Below, one piece after another: positions 51,770 through 60,065 of a stretch of DNA of 64,000 nucleotides. A program made the translations under genes and the position numbers. The DNA is from Elusimicrobiota bacterium (GTDB taxonomy: Bacteria > Elusimicrobiota > Elusimicrobia > Elusimicrobiales > UBA9959). Where the stretch lies: NCBI GenBank assembly GCA_003482905.1, contig DMXM01000018.1:168658-232657 (forward strand). The letters run 5' to 3'. The notes under the pieces are model-generated. The model saw only the letters and a program-made list of their open reading frames with translations. It ran no database searches and had not been told where the DNA came from. Numbering within the stretch: the stretch's first letter is position 1; each line of letters begins with the position of its first letter.

Positions 51770-51997
51770 ATGCCCGCAAAAAATCCAAGAGTTAACATTG
51801 TACTGGACCCGCTACTTTACGCCGCCCTGGGACGGATGGCGGAGCGCGACGGTGTTTCCATGTCGCTGGAAGCCCGCGATCTTATAAAAGAAGCGCTGGA
51901 AGCCAAGGAAGATATTTATTGGGATATCGTTGCCGCCGACCGGGCCCGGACATATTCCGCCAAGAAATCCGTATCCCACAAGGACATCTGGAAGTAA
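51770..51997 (+). CDS. Antitoxin of a RelBE-like pair
   Basis: The 75-residue protein starts PRVNIVLDPLLYAALGRMAERDGVSMSLEARDLIKEALEAKED, a ribbon-helix-helix pattern (beta strand NIVLD, then two helices) that would bind its own promoter. The C-terminal part (YWDIVAADRARTYSAKKSVSHKDIWK) is the likely toxin-neutralising arm. Its stop overlaps the toxin start (TAATG). Autoregulation at the strong promoter just upstream is inferred from the family. Confidence 0.85.
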   Translation: MPAKNPRVNIVLDPLLYAALGRMAERDGVSMSLEARDLIKEALEAKEDIYWDIVAADRARTYSAKKSVSHKDIWK

Positions 51998-52266
51998 TGC
52001 TCTTCGAGCCCAAATATCACCCTGAAGTAGCGCGGGATATCGCCGGCTTCCCGCAGAACATCAAGCACCGCATCCGCAAAGCCATAGAAGACCGCCTCAT
52101 CCTCGACCCCATAAGATTCGGCGAGCCGTTGCGCCGCAGCCTCTCCGGCTTCCGCAAACTGCGCGTAGGCGACTACCGCGTAATCTACCAAGTCCAGGGC
52201 CAGACCGTGGTCATCCTAAAGATCGGCCACCGCCGCGAAGTCTACAAAAAATTCGGCAGGACATAA
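51997..52266 (+). CDS. RelE/ParE-superfamily toxin
   Basis: The 89-residue protein has the RelE fold signature: EVARDIAGFPQNIKHRIRKAIEDRL, then EPLRRSLSGFRKLRVGDYRVIYQVQGQTVVILKIGHRREVYKKF. The basic LSGFRKLRVGDYRVIY segment and the final HRREVY pattern are typical of ribosome-dependent mRNA interferases. It is translationally coupled to the antitoxin by a TAATG overlap. Confidence 0.92.
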   Translation: MLFEPKYHPEVARDIAGFPQNIKHRIRKAIEDRLILDPIRFGEPLRRSLSGFRKLRVGDYRVIYQVQGQTVVILKIGHRREVYKKFGRT

Positions 52267-52295
52267 GACTGGGCTCTCGCGGCCGCAAATACTCA

Positions 52296-52324
52296 TTGTA
52301 AACGCGCCTGATTTTTTCAATAAT
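52296..52324 (+). promoter_or_regulatory. Promoter of the M20 peptidase gene, leaderless configuration
   Basis: TTGTAA (52296-52301) and AATAAT (52319-52324) are separated by 17 bp, and the ATG at 52331 follows by 6 nt. No Shine-Dalgarno is present. Confidence 0.6.
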
Positions 52325-52330
52325 AGACAT

Positions 52331-53500
52331 ATGGGACCGGCTATTAACGAGAAGCGGATGGTGGAGCTGTTCTGCGACCTGGCGCGCATCACGTCGCTTT
52401 CCGGCAAAGAGGGCGCCATAGCCCGGCGCCTCTCCATACTCCTTAAATTCATGGGCGCAGAAGTCTTCATAGACGACGCCGGCCGCAAGATAGGCGGCGA
52501 AACGGGCAACCTTATAGCCCGCTTCCCCGGCACCGCCCCCGGCGAACCCTTTCTGCTCTCCGCCCATATGGACACCGTAGGCCCAGCCGGCAACGTCCGG
52601 CCGCTCGTCACAAAAGACCGCGTAACCTCCGACGGCACCACCATACTGGGCGCCGACTGCAAAGCGGGCATCGCCATAATAATAGAGGTCATAAAAACCC
52701 TCGACGAGAATAAAATACCCCACCCGCCCATAGAAGCCGTCTTCACCGTCAGCGAAGAAATGGCCCTCATGGGCGCCAAGTTCCTGGACTACTCCAAACT
52801 CCGCTCGCGCTACGGCCTCATCTTCGACAACGAACAGGGCCTCGAAAACGTCATCACCAGCGCCCCCGCCGCCGACGCCATGGAGATAAAAGTCTACGGC
52901 GCCGCCGCCCATTCCGGCGTAGCCCCCGAAAAAGGCATCTCCGCCATAAAAGTGGTCTCCGACGCCATCTCCGGCATGAAACTCGGCCGCATAGACTCCG
53001 AAACCACCGCCAACATCGGCTTCATCTCCGGCGGCAACGCCATCAACATCATCCCGCCGCTGGTAGAACTCTCCGGCGAAGCCCGCAGCCACGACCCCGC
53101 CAAACTGAAGAAACAGACCCGCCACATGGAAGACTGCCTGAAGCGGGCCGTCAAAAAGATAAAAATACGCGCCGACGGCAAACTGGTCACCCCGCGCTAC
53201 GAATTCCTCATAGAGCAGAAATTCCCGCACCTCCGCATAGACAAAGCCAACCCCGTGCTGGCCCTGATCTCCGCGGCCCTGCGCGACGAAGGCCTCAAAA
53301 TGAAACCCTCCGCCTCCGGCGGCGGCACCGACGCCAACATCCTTTACGGCCACGGCATCAAAGCCCCCATCCTGTCCACCGGCATGAGGGACGTCCACAC
53401 CACCCACGAATACCTGGACCTCAAAGATTTCTACGCCTGCGCCCGCCTCACCCTCAAAGTAATATCCAGCTGGACGCAGCGCGAGTACGCGAAGAATTAG
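52331..53500 (+). CDS. M20-family metallopeptidase (peptidase T-like)
   Basis: The 389-residue cytosolic enzyme shows the zinc-site motifs of M20 aminopeptidases: LLSAHMDTVGPAGN (His, Asp), ILGADCKAGIAIIIE (bridging Asp), and VSEEMALMGAKFLDY (catalytic Glu-Glu). A dimerisation insert (about 180-290) and the terminal His in DVHTTHEYLDL complete the fold. It probably trims tri- or dipeptides. The OPT remnant follows after 37 bp, which fits peptide use. GC is high and the codon style is like that of its neighbours. Confidence 0.92.
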   Translation: MGPAINEKRMVELFCDLARITSLSGKEGAIARRLSILLKFMGAEVFIDDAGRKIGGETGNLIARFPGTAPGEPFLLSAHMDTVGPAGNVRPLVTKDRVTSDGTTILGADCKAGIAIIIEVIKTLDENKIPHPPIEAVFTVSEEMALMGAKFLDYSKLRSRYGLIFDNEQGLENVITSAPAADAMEIKVYGAAAHSGVAPEKGISAIKVVSDAISGMKLGRIDSETTANIGFISGGNAINIIPPLVELSGEARSHDPAKLKKQTRHMEDCLKRAVKKIKIRADGKLVTPRYEFLIEQKFPHLRIDKANPVLALISAALRDEGLKMKPSASGGGTDANILYGHGIKAPILSTGMRDVHTTHEYLDLKDFYACARLTLKVISSWTQREYAKN

Positions 53501-53537
53501 AGCGGGCCTGCATCTCGCGGATTTAGTAAGGACACCT

Positions 53538-53831
53538 ATGGAACAGAAAAAGACGAGCGCGCAGGGCGATTACCAGTTCAAGCCCTACATCGATTCAGAA
53601 AAGACCATCCCCGAATTCACCGTCCAGGCCGTAATCCTCGGCTTCATCCTCTCCATAGTCTTCAACGGCGCCAACGCCTACCTCGGCCTGAAGTGGGACC
53701 GTATCCTGCGCCTGAGGAACCCCGCGGAGGGGAGTTTCGCTTTCGAGGCCGCGCTCTCCACCGCGCTCTACCTGGGCGTGGCGCTGGCGCTTTACCTCGT
53801 CGCTCGCAAGAAACACCGGAAGACGGTTTAA
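53538..53831 (+). pseudogene. Truncated OPT-family transporter remnant
   Basis: The 97-residue frame starts like an oligopeptide transporter (OPT): YQFKPYIDSEKTIPEFTVQAVILGFILSIVFNGANAYLGLK. Full-length OPT proteins have around 600 residues and many helices. Here, straight after AYLGLK, the sequence changes to WDRILRLRNPAEGSF and one helix (ALYLGVALALYLVARKK), then stops. I infer an in-frame internal deletion. AAGGA before the ATG is intact, so a two-helix peptide could still be made. It lies between the M20 peptidase and the MFS gene. Confidence 0.65.
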
Positions 53832-53917
53832 AATACCCGCGCCGGGAAATCAGGCCGCGGATTTTCAGGTACGATATTAAAGAACGGAACGTTAAAACCA
53901 CCAATGGAGCCCACCAC

Positions 53918-55399
53918 ATGGCAGAGACAAAAGCGGAAATAACAGAAGAATCGTTTATAGGCAAATTCATGGTGCTGAAGGGCTCCATACGCGAACTCTG
54001 GATCATCTTCGGCACCAAGATCATGACGATATTGGCGTATAGCCTGGTAAACTCCGTACTGGTGCTGTGGCTCTCCTCCGACCTGCGCCTCTCCGACAAG
54101 AGCGCGGGCTGGATCATAGGCTACTGGTCCATCATAATGACCGCCTTTACCGTGATGGTGGGGTCGCTGGTGGACGCGGTGGGCATACGCAAATCCCTGA
54201 TCGCGGGGTTCGGCCTGGCGGCGCTGGCGCGCCTGGTGATGGCCTTCTTCGCCGCCAAGTGGATAGCCGTGCCGTTCGGCCTGTTCCCGCTGGCCCTTGG
54301 CGAGGCGCTGCAGACCCCGGTGATGGTGGCGGCGGTAAGACGCTTTACCACGACAAAGCAGCGCTCCATCGCCTTCTCGATGTACTACTCCATGATGAAC
54401 GTCGGCTTCGCGATAGCGAGCTACGTTGTGGACAAGGTGCGCGGCGGCATGGGCGAGTACGGCCACTTCACGGTGCCCTACCTGGGCATGCAGATCAGCA
54501 CCTACCAGACCATCATCCTGCTGGGCATGTTCTGCACGCTGCCCAACCTGGTGCTGACCTGGTTCGCCATGCGCGAAGGCGTGGAAGCCACCGACGAGGG
54601 GATAAAGATAACCCCGGCCGTCTCCAAATACGGCAACGAGAGTTTCATGAACGCGTTCCTGCTCTCCGTGCGCGACGCGGCCAAGGACTGGTGGCGCATC
54701 TTCAGCGCGCTGTGGAGCCAGCCCACCTTCTACCGCTTCCTCACCTTCTTCGGTTTCGTAGTGTTCACGAAGCTCATCCTCTATCATTTCTACTACACCT
54801 TCCCCAAGGTGGTCATCCGCGAGCTCGGGGAGGGCGCGCCCTTCGCGCGGCTTTTCGGCTTCCTGAACGCGGTAGTGGTGATCATCCTGGCCCCGGTGGT
54901 GGGCGCGCTGACGCAGAAGTTCACGGCCTACAGGACCGTCATCATCGGCACCACTATAGCCGCCCTGTCCATCTTCCTGATGGCCCTGCCTCCCGCCACG
55001 TTCCAGCCGCTGGCGGGCGGACCGTTCGGCGCGGTCATCTCCTGGTGGCTGGACCTGAAGGGCCCGCTGCATCCGCTTTACGCGGGCATAGTGCTGTGCG
55101 TGCTCATTTATTCCGTGGGCGAATGCTTCTACTCCCCGCGCCTCTACGAGTATCCCGCGGCCATAGCGCCCAAGGGTCAGGAAGGCTCTTACCTCGCCCT
55201 CTCGATGCTGCCGTACTTCTTCGCCAAGTTCCTGGCGGGCGGCCTCTCCGGCTATCTGCTGGCCGCCTACTGCCCGCCCGAAGGCCCGCGCAATTCCCAG
55301 ATGATCTGGGTGTGGGTGGCGGGCATGGCCCTGCTGACCCCGGCGGGCTTGCTGCTGGCGAGGCGCTACATACAGGTGCACGAAGCGGGCCGGGACTAA
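53918..55399 (+). CDS. MFS transporter
   Basis: The 493-residue inner-membrane protein has 12 or more hydrophobic helices. Loop 2-3 shows GSLVDAVGIRKSLIAGFGLAALARL, the MFS motif A region. Further helices run to AGMALLTPAGLLLARRYI. Cytosolic loops hold FTTTKQRSIAFSMYYSMMNVG and APKGQEGSYLALSMLPYFFAKFLAGGLSGYLL, resembling peptide/nitrate-type (POT-like) carriers; the substrate is not certain. The ATG at 53918 has GGAG upstream and begins a conserved-looking N terminus; the open frame further upstream overlaps the OPT remnant and is not coding. Confidence 0.88.
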   Translation: MAETKAEITEESFIGKFMVLKGSIRELWIIFGTKIMTILAYSLVNSVLVLWLSSDLRLSDKSAGWIIGYWSIIMTAFTVMVGSLVDAVGIRKSLIAGFGLAALARLVMAFFAAKWIAVPFGLFPLALGEALQTPVMVAAVRRFTTTKQRSIAFSMYYSMMNVGFAIASYVVDKVRGGMGEYGHFTVPYLGMQISTYQTIILLGMFCTLPNLVLTWFAMREGVEATDEGIKITPAVSKYGNESFMNAFLLSVRDAAKDWWRIFSALWSQPTFYRFLTFFGFVVFTKLILYHFYYTFPKVVIRELGEGAPFARLFGFLNAVVVIILAPVVGALTQKFTAYRTVIIGTTIAALSIFLMALPPATFQPLAGGPFGAVISWWLDLKGPLHPLYAGIVLCVLIYSVGECFYSPRLYEYPAAIAPKGQEGSYLALSMLPYFFAKFLAGGLSGYLLAAYCPPEGPRNSQMIWVWVAGMALLTPAGLLLARRYIQVHEAGRD

Positions 55400-55408
55400 A
55401 CCGGGCCT

Positions 55409-55436
55409 TTAACAATCTTTATTTATTATCTACAAT
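55409..55436 (+). promoter_or_regulatory. Promoter of the acyl-CoA synthetase gene
   Basis: TTAACA (55409-55414) and TACAAT (55431-55436) are 16 bp apart in an AT-rich gap. A leader of about 23 nt contains GGAGG before the ATG at 55466. Confidence 0.65.
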
Positions 55437-55465
55437 TAGATTTTGCGCTCCGGAGGCGCCGATAA

Positions 55466-57076
55466 ATGACAGAACCCAAAGACCTGTATTCCTGCCTTGC
55501 CAGGACCGCCGCGCGCTTCCCCAAGCGGACGGCTTTCGTCACCGGCGACAACCGCATGTCCTGGCACGAAGTCCTTTCCTCGGTGGACCGGGCGGCCGAT
55601 ATGTTCTGGCAGCTGGGCCTGCGCAAAGACGACCGCGCCGCCATAGTACTGCGCAACTCCCCTGAATTCGTCATCGCCTACTTCGCCCTGGTAAAGATAG
55701 GGGCGGTGGCCGTCCCGATAAACTTCCTGGTCTCCAAGGGCACGGAGATCGCCTACATCCTGGAGAACTCCGCCTGCAAAGGCGTTATCACCGAGAAGGA
55801 ATTCGTAAAGAACTACGTCTCCGTCAAAAAGGACCTGCCCGGGCTTAAGTTCATACTCTCGGCCGACCCCTGCGGCGTAGACGGCGTAACGGATTTCTGG
55901 CATTACCTCAAGCGCGCCCACGCCCACCCGCAGACCAGGCATACCGCGGCGGACGAGCACGACGTGGCCACCATCCTGTACACCTCCGGCACCACCGGCC
56001 ACCCCAAGGGCGTGCTGCTGACCCACCACAACCTGCTGGAGAACGCCAAAGCGTCCATCGCCACCCTGGAGCCCAGAAAAAAAGACGTTTTCATGGCGCT
56101 GCTGCCGATGTTCCACACCTTCTCCTGGACCGGGAACGTGATCACCCCCATACTCCTGGGGTGCAAGACCATGATAGTCAAAAACCTCACCCCGCCGAAG
56201 CCCTGGCTGCAGGCCATGGGCCGCGAGGGCGTTACCATAATGATAGCCGTACCGCAGATCTACGGAGTGCTGGCCAAGGAGGCCCGCGGCTTCAAGAAGT
56301 TCTTCCTCCGGTTCTGGTGCCTCAGGAAAGTCCGCCTGTGCCTGTCGGGGGCGGCGCCGCTCAACCACACCATCGCCCAGCACTTCAACAAGGCCTTCGG
56401 CCTTCATATACTGGAGGGCTACGGCCTGACCGAGACCAGCCCGGTGGTGACCATAGTCCCGCCCAAGTCGCGCAAGCACGGCTCCGTCGGCAAGGCCATC
56501 CCCGGCGTTAAGATACGGATAATGGACGAAGCGGGCGGCCACCTGGGGCACGGCGAAGAGGGCGAGATCTGCGTAACGGGCCCGAGCATCACGCGCGGCT
56601 ACCACGGCAACGAGGCCGCCACCCGCGAACTGTTCACGCACGACGGCTGGCTTAAGACCGGCGACATAGGCGTGCTGGACTCCGACGGCTTCCTGTTCAT
56701 ACGGGACCGCAAGAAGGACATGGTGATAGTGAAAGGCCTCAAGGTTTTCCCGGCCCAGATAGAGCATACGATAAACGCCCACCCTAAAGTGGCCGAGAAC
56801 GCCGTCATAGGCATCCCCGACGGCTCCGGCAACGAGACCATGAAATGTTTCTGCGTCCCCCGGCCGGGCGTACAGCTGGAGAAGGGCGAGATCATGCAGT
56901 ATATAAAGGCCAATTTCGACGCCTACAAGCGGCCGCGCGAGGTGGAAATAGTCAGCTCGCTGCCGAAGAATACGCTGCAGAAAGTGCTGAAGCGCGAACT
57001 CCTGCGAAAAGAACTGGAAAAGCGCATGAAAACCTCCGGCGCGCACGCTGAAAAAAAGGAACCGACCGCGCATTGA
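55466..57076 (+). CDS. AMP-forming acyl-CoA synthetase (fatty-acid--CoA ligase type)
   Basis: The 536-residue adenylating enzyme activates a carboxylic acid, probably a fatty acid, as acyl-AMP and then acyl-CoA. The P-loop-like motif reads LYTSGTTGHPKGVLLTH. Further motifs are LHILEGYGLTETSPVVT, GWLKTGDIGVLDSDGFLFIRDRKKDMVIVKGLKVFPAQIE, and the catalytic Lys in LPKNTLQKVLKRELL. The length is typical. It precedes the CCA enzyme gene by 31 bp, so the two may share a transcript. Confidence 0.93.
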   Translation: MTEPKDLYSCLARTAARFPKRTAFVTGDNRMSWHEVLSSVDRAADMFWQLGLRKDDRAAIVLRNSPEFVIAYFALVKIGAVAVPINFLVSKGTEIAYILENSACKGVITEKEFVKNYVSVKKDLPGLKFILSADPCGVDGVTDFWHYLKRAHAHPQTRHTAADEHDVATILYTSGTTGHPKGVLLTHHNLLENAKASIATLEPRKKDVFMALLPMFHTFSWTGNVITPILLGCKTMIVKNLTPPKPWLQAMGREGVTIMIAVPQIYGVLAKEARGFKKFFLRFWCLRKVRLCLSGAAPLNHTIAQHFNKAFGLHILEGYGLTETSPVVTIVPPKSRKHGSVGKAIPGVKIRIMDEAGGHLGHGEEGEICVTGPSITRGYHGNEAATRELFTHDGWLKTGDIGVLDSDGFLFIRDRKKDMVIVKGLKVFPAQIEHTINAHPKVAENAVIGIPDGSGNETMKCFCVPRPGVQLEKGEIMQYIKANFDAYKRPREVEIVSSLPKNTLQKVLKRELLRKELEKRMKTSGAHAEKKEPTAH

Positions 57077-57107
57077 TCCCATGCCCCGTCCCAAGTAAGG
57101 CCCTCTA

Positions 57108-58595
57108 ATGAACCTAACCGGCAACATACTCAGCGTCTTCGGCGAAGCCTACCTGGTGGGCGGCGCGCTGCGCGACGCCGTCCTGAAGCGGCCGTTCAAG
57201 GACATAGACCTGGCGGTCCCGCCCTCCGCCGATTTCCGCGCCAGGACCATGCGGCTGGCCCGGAAACTCGACGCGGCCTGCTTTCCGCTGGACGAAGAGA
57301 ACCAGGTGTACCGCCTGACGGGCCGCAAAGCCCCGCGGGCCCAGATCGACATCATGCCCTTCGTCGGCGGCGCCCTCAAGCCCGACCTGCAAAGGCGCGA
57401 CTTCACCATAAACGCCATGGCCCTGAAACTCAACAGGGCCCTGGACTTCAAGACCGACCGGAAAACCGGCGCCTTCACCTTACGCGTAGCCAAGGCGGAT
57501 ATAATAGACCCGTGCGGGGGGCTTAAAGACCTGGCCGCTAAAAAAATAAAAGCCGTCGCCGCCGGGATATTCACGGACGACCCCGTGCGCCTGATGAGGG
57601 CTTTCCGCATAGCCGCGGCCCTGGATTTCGATATAGCGCCGGCCGCGCTCAAGGCAATAAAGGCACAGGCGCCACTGATAAAAAAGCCGGCGCAGGAACG
57701 CGTCAGAGAAGAATTGATGCGCCTGTTAGAAAGCCCGGAGTCCAGCCGGTGGCTGGCTCTGATGCACAAATACGGGCTGCTGACCGCCCTGTTCCCGGAC
57801 CTGGCGGCACAGGAAACCTGCGCGGTAAATTACTACGGCGCCGGCGGCGTCCTGAAGCACACCCTGCTGGTGGTGGAGCGCATGGACTACCTGTTAGAAA
57901 ACCTGCCCGCCTGCCTGCCCGGCTATAAAAAAGTGGAAGAATTCCTGTCCGCGCCGCGCACGCTTAAATTCGCCGCCCTGCTGCACGACATAGCCAAGCC
58001 GCCCAAGGCCGCCATGGTCAAGGGCCGCCTGCGCTTCTTCGGCCACGAGGAGTACGGCGCCATCATGGCGGAAAGGGTCATGGAGGAGCTGCGCTTCTCG
58101 CGCGACGACATCAGGCTGGTGTCGCGCATCATCGGCACCCACCTGCGCCCCGGCAACCTGGCCGCCAACGAAACTATTTCCGACAGGGCCATGTTCCGCT
58201 TCTTCCGCACCCTCGGGGAATACACCGTGCCCCTGCTGGCGCTCTCCTGGGCCGACCACGCCAGCTATGTATCGGCGCAACAACTGGGCAAAATGCGCAA
58301 ACACCTGCAAGAGGCGCCCGGCCCCCTGCCGCCCGGCGGCCTGCCGTACAATTCCCCGAAGAAGACGCTGCGCTACATGCAGGTGCTCAACCTGCTCTTC
58401 AGGGTCTACGTAAAAAAGAACATGAAGCTGCGCTCAGCGCGCCTTATAGACGGCAATGACATCATAAAGACGCTGAAGCTGCCCGAGGGCCCGCGCATAG
58501 GCGAGCTCCTGGAGAAGATCCACCTGCTGCAGTTCGAAGGCAAGATAAAAACCCGCGACCAGGCCCTGAAAGCCCTCAAAGGCATGAAGAATTAA
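57108..58595 (+). CDS. cca: CCA-adding enzyme / poly(A) polymerase-type nucleotidyltransferase with HD domain
   Basis: The 495-residue protein has a class II nucleotidyltransferase head: EAYLVGGALRDAVLKRPFKDIDLAV (metal-binding DxD as DID) and RRDFTINAMALKL. RNA-binding domain segments follow (DDPVRLMRAFRIAAALDF). From about residue 240 there is an HD phosphohydrolase domain (KFAALLHDIAKPPKA...GHEEYGAIMAERVMEEL). It repairs tRNA 3' ends or adds poly(A); tRNA CCA addition is more likely for a single copy. TAAGG lies before the ATG. Confidence 0.9.
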   Translation: MNLTGNILSVFGEAYLVGGALRDAVLKRPFKDIDLAVPPSADFRARTMRLARKLDAACFPLDEENQVYRLTGRKAPRAQIDIMPFVGGALKPDLQRRDFTINAMALKLNRALDFKTDRKTGAFTLRVAKADIIDPCGGLKDLAAKKIKAVAAGIFTDDPVRLMRAFRIAAALDFDIAPAALKAIKAQAPLIKKPAQERVREELMRLLESPESSRWLALMHKYGLLTALFPDLAAQETCAVNYYGAGGVLKHTLLVVERMDYLLENLPACLPGYKKVEEFLSAPRTLKFAALLHDIAKPPKAAMVKGRLRFFGHEEYGAIMAERVMEELRFSRDDIRLVSRIIGTHLRPGNLAANETISDRAMFRFFRTLGEYTVPLLALSWADHASYVSAQQLGKMRKHLQEAPGPLPPGGLPYNSPKKTLRYMQVLNLLFRVYVKKNMKLRSARLIDGNDIIKTLKLPEGPRIGELLEKIHLLQFEGKIKTRDQALKALKGMKN

Positions 58596-58620
58596 CGGAC
58601 GGCACGGGAGGACTTGCCCG

Positions 58621-58648
58621 AAAGGCCCACGCCGGCGTAGGCCTTTTT
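58621..58648 (+). terminator. Intrinsic terminator after cca
   Basis: AAAGGCC and GGCCTTT form a stem around an inner palindrome (ACGCCGGCGT), followed by a run of five T. Confidence 0.75.
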
Positions 58649-58732
58649 ATATTATAAATACGGCCCGCGGACCCCTGCCGCCAGGCCCGTATTAACGTAA
58701 ACTATGAATGACGGCGGACAGGAGATAATTTT

Positions 58733-59371
58733 ATGAAGATCAAATTCGCGCTTTCGGCCGGACTTGTGATCACCGCGGGGATGGGACTGGCCTTCGCCTC
58801 CAGCGCCGGAAAAGCAGCCGCCGCGCAGACTCCGGCCGCCAGCCAGGAAGACGCTAAAACCCGCGAATATAAGGACGTCCTTTTCAAGCTCGTTCGCCAG
58901 GACGAATACCTCGACGAGGCCCTGGAAACCCTCGGCGCGGCCAACGGCCGCATGAGCGCCCATGACCTTTCAGCCGTGGGCCTGAGCCTTAAGATGATAG
59001 CGGGCAACCTCAACCGCGTGTCGTCGATCAACAAGACGGATTTCTCGTCCGTGCAGGGCGGGTCCATGCACGCCAGGTATATCAACACCATATTCAGCTA
59101 CAGCGCCAAGGTCAACCGCAAGGCCGCCAGGATAGGCTCCGTGGTCGGACAGATGGCCGCCAATTATAAAAGATCCGCCATGCGCGACGCGGTCTCCTCG
59201 AAGAAGGTCGGCGGGAAAGTCCGCGCCCGGAAGGCCCGCGGCGCGAACCTGACCAGGCTGCTGGAAGAGCAGAAAGCCGTGGAAGACCTGGCGGCCGACG
59301 CCAAAAAGCTGCGCGCGGCCTCCCGCGGCCTCAACGCCACCAGCAAGTGGCTCTACATCGCTTCAAAATAG
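58733..59371 (+). CDS. Exported basic helical protein of unknown function
   Basis: The 212-residue protein has a signal peptide (MKIKFALSAGLVITAGMGLAFA). The mature part is helical, Ala/Lys/Arg-rich and lacks cysteine, with AVGLSLKMIAGNLNRVSS, SYSAKVNRKAARIGSVVGQMAANYKRS and LLEEQKAVEDLAADAKKLRAASRGLN; a coiled-coil is likely near the C terminus. I do not recognise a family. CAGGAG precedes the ATG. It stands alone between cca and the insertion sequence. Confidence 0.7.
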   Translation: MKIKFALSAGLVITAGMGLAFASSAGKAAAAQTPAASQEDAKTREYKDVLFKLVRQDEYLDEALETLGAANGRMSAHDLSAVGLSLKMIAGNLNRVSSINKTDFSSVQGGSMHARYINTIFSYSAKVNRKAARIGSVVGQMAANYKRSAMRDAVSSKKVGGKVRARKARGANLTRLLEEQKAVEDLAADAKKLRAASRGLNATSKWLYIASK

Positions 59372-59405
59372 CGGGACGTCCGGGAATAAGCCTTTTAACC
59401 GGACC

Positions 59406-59442
59406 AAAATTCCCCGCGCAAAGGCCACCAATTCCGCAAGTC
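59406..59442 (+). repeat. Left inverted repeat of the insertion sequence
   Basis: It pairs with the reverse complement of 63213-63249. Positions 22-35 are identical; the outer part matches less well. Confidence 0.7.
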
Positions 59443-59538
59443 CGGAATCACACCCCCCTGCCATCATTGACGCCGAATAACCCGTAACAATCAGGAGCAA
59501 ATTCGCATTTGGTCAAAATAAACCCTTGACTTGCCTGC

Positions 59539-59560
59539 CTTATATCTGCATTGATATAAG
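59539..59560. promoter_or_regulatory. Perfect 8-bp palindrome upstream of the DUF6788-type gene
   Basis: CTTATATC and GATATAAG flank a 6-nt spacer, just before the AGGAGG ribosome binding site. TTGACT lies 8 bp upstream. It could be an operator or an RNA hairpin masking the leader. Confidence 0.45.
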
Positions 59561-59573
59561 ATAGGAGGAAAAC

Positions 59574-59897
59574 ATGATAACAAAACCGAAATCTGCCCGC
59601 TACAACCGCGCGGTATCGCGTTTGAGGCAAATAGTCAATTCCGGCGAGGAAATACTGCGCGCCAGCTGGATAAAAATGACGCATCCATGCGGCAAGAGCG
59701 GGTGCCGCTGCGCCAAAGGAAAGAAGTATTGGCATATAAACTGGTACATCCGTCAAAGCCGGAATGGGAAGCAGCGGATGAAGTCTGTTCCATTGGAATA
59801 TGTGAAAGTGCTGAAAGTAAAAACCGAGGCGTATAAAGAGGTGCGGGAGTTGTTGGCGGTTATAGGCGATGAATACTGGGACATGTTCAACAAATAA
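59574..59897 (+). CDS. IS-encoded accessory protein with CxxxxC-x-C motif (DUF6788-like)
   Basis: The 107-residue basic protein has a helical N terminus (SARYNRAVSRLRQIVNSGEEI), a cysteine motif MTHPCGKSGCRCAKGKKYWHINWYI and a C-terminal helix (YVKVLKVKTEAYKEVRELL). This arrangement resembles the DUF6788 family, whose members I associate with transposase genes. The motif may bind metal. It has a strong AGGAGG site. The transposase frame begins 29 bp before its stop in another frame, so the two may be coupled. Confidence 0.75.
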   Translation: MITKPKSARYNRAVSRLRQIVNSGEEILRASWIKMTHPCGKSGCRCAKGKKYWHINWYIRQSRNGKQRMKSVPLEYVKVLKVKTEAYKEVRELLAVIGDEYWDMFNK

Positions 59898-59992
59898 AAA
59901 GTCCGAGAGAGGTTTGCCCGTTCCCGGCCTGGGGCGGTTGGCAAAATATCTGGATAAAGTGTGGGGCTTCAGCAAACTTGTCCAGAATAGGG

Positions 59993-60065
59993 ATAGGGGC
60001 GGCGGCAAATGTGCCGCCGTACCCCTCCCACACCACCGGACGTGCGGGTCCGCATCCGGCGGTTC
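59993..60065 (-). ncRNA. Group II intron domains V and VI
   Basis: On the minus strand GAACCGCCGGATGCGG...CCGGTGGT folds as the short catalytic domain V hairpin. The second hairpin (GGGG...GGCGGC / GCCGCC...CCCC) is a domain VI candidate. Domain V overlaps the reverse transcriptase stop codon. Confidence 0.8.
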
